Shown piece after piece: positions 63,546-64,000 of a stretch of 64,000 bases of DNA (the stretch's first letter is position 1; the number at the start of each line of letters is the position of its first letter). Below the pieces are notes generated by a model that saw nothing but the letters and a program-made list of their open reading frames with translations, was not told the DNA's origin and did no database searches. Position numbers and translations under genes: made by a program. The DNA is from Palsa-1447 sp964414785 (GTDB lineage Bacteria > Verrucomicrobiota > Verrucomicrobiia > Opitutales > Opitutaceae), in the NCBI GenBank assembly GCA_964414785.1, contig CAYPXZ010000005.1, positions 1 through 64,000 of the forward strand. Reading direction: 5' to 3'.

Positions 63546-64000
63546 ATGGAGAGCCCCCTGTTCCGAACCTGGATGTCGACCGTGTCGAAGGCCCCGTCCG
63601 CGGTGGCAGTCATCGACGCGGACACGGGCAAAAAGTGGTCGCGCGCCGCGTTGGCGAAGGCATCGGCGGAATGGGCGGAGAACTATCGCTCCACCGTGCC
63701 CCGCCCCTGGCGCAGGCGGGTCGTGATGTCCGTGCCAAACGGAGGCGACTGGTTCTGCGCGTTCATGGGGCTGCTTTCGGCGGGGGCAATTCCAGCTCCC
63801 ATCGATCCCTCGGAGCCCGAGGAGGCCCAGGCGACCGCCGCTCGGGCCATAGGGGCGACGCACATATGGCGAGGCGGCGCATTCCACCGGGTCGCGGGAC
63901 CGATGCCGCGGGGCCGCATCGGGCGGCCGCTGCGAAACGAGTGCCTCGTTAAGCTCACAAGCGGCAGCAGCGGGACCCCCAAGGGCCTCTATGCCACCCA
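63546..64000 (+). CDS. AMP-dependent acyl/aryl-acid synthetase (3' truncated by window edge)
   Basis: 151 residues of an adenylate-forming enzyme; reads open to the window end. LTSGSSGTPKG at 137-147 is the ATP-binding A3 motif, and SVPNGGDWFCAFMGLLSAGA followed by PIDPSEPEEAQ is typical of the family. Begins the rightward part of the cluster. In aryl polyene pathways such a ligase activates the aryl starter (for example 4-hydroxybenzoate), which fits its place here. No complete reading frame exists within the window. Confidence 0.85.
   Translation, partial: MESPLFRTWMSTVSKAPSAVAVIDADTGKKWSRAALAKASAEWAENYRSTVPRPWRRRVVMSVPNGGDWFCAFMGLLSAGAIPAPIDPSEPEEAQATAARAIGATHIWRGGAFHRVAGPMPRGRIGRPLRNECLVKLTSGSSGTPKGLYAT

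Overview
The window is GC-rich bacterial chromosome, coding almost throughout, with tightly packed operons in which many genes overlap by 4 bases. Gene content and protein style (aryl-polyene-type cluster, CcsA proteins with long N-terminal extensions, ferredoxin-type complex I, many c-type cytochromes) suggest a Verrucomicrobiota / Opitutaceae-like Gram-negative anaerobe or facultative anaerobe. This is inferred from gene content only; no rRNA or taxonomic marker gene is present.

Region 1 (1-26530) is a ferredoxin, hydrogen and energy-conservation block. It starts inside a group 1 [NiFe]-hydrogenase large subunit, followed by its cytochrome b subunit and maturation protease. On the minus strand lie a single-cluster ferredoxin and 2-oxoacid:ferredoxin oxidoreductase (korAB). 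Divergent from these is a 12-gene complex I operon, nuoA-B-C-D-I-H-J-K-L-M-M2-N. It lacks nuoE, nuoF and nuoG (the NADH module) and has two different nuoM genes, so it looks like a ferredoxin-linked complex I with an extra antiporter-like subunit. Convergent to it are a dihydroorotate-dehydrogenase-like gene and a full-length pyruvate:ferredoxin oxidoreductase (nifJ). A porin / small periplasmic binding protein / chemoreceptor operon follows.

Region 2 (26833-49108) is a cytochrome island. Seven proteins carry 45 putative c-haem attachment sites: two large multihaem-c plus cytochrome-b fusions (13 and 11 sites), a NapC/NirT-like 7-haem protein with three membrane helices, a tetrahaem / Tat FeS / NrfD-like module, two related monohaem cytochromes, and an 8-haem lipoprotein paired with a 735-residue outer-membrane barrel. 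Maturation genes accompany them: resB-ccsA and a second stand-alone ccsA. The architecture matches inner-membrane quinol oxidation, periplasmic shuttling and trans-outer-membrane electron export, that is, a candidate extracellular electron transfer system.

Region 3 (49226-53831) is mixed: a small RHH-like protein with a Cys/Met/His-rich stretch, a PocR/AraC-type regulator, an ABC exporter, an OsmC-family protein, methylglyoxal synthase and a 24-residue lysine-rich ORF with its own terminator.

Region 4 (53998-64000) is a nine-gene minus-strand lipid/polyketide operon plus one more minus-strand gene and a divergent adenylate-forming enzyme cut by the window end. It contains an MMPL exporter, a LolA-like protein, a glycosyltransferase, two acyltransferases, two ketosynthase-family proteins, two acyl carrier proteins and a halogenase-type flavoprotein, and is best read as part of an aryl polyene / flexirubin-type pigment cluster continuing beyond the window.

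A directional upstream motif of about 16 bases (approximately GGCAAGAnnTGCGCA) recurs in front of ferredoxin/kor, nifJ, most cytochrome operons and the small RHH-like gene, usually 40-90 bases from the start codon. It may tie regions 1 and 2 into one regulon. No tRNA, rRNA, CRISPR array, insertion sequence or phage gene was recognised.
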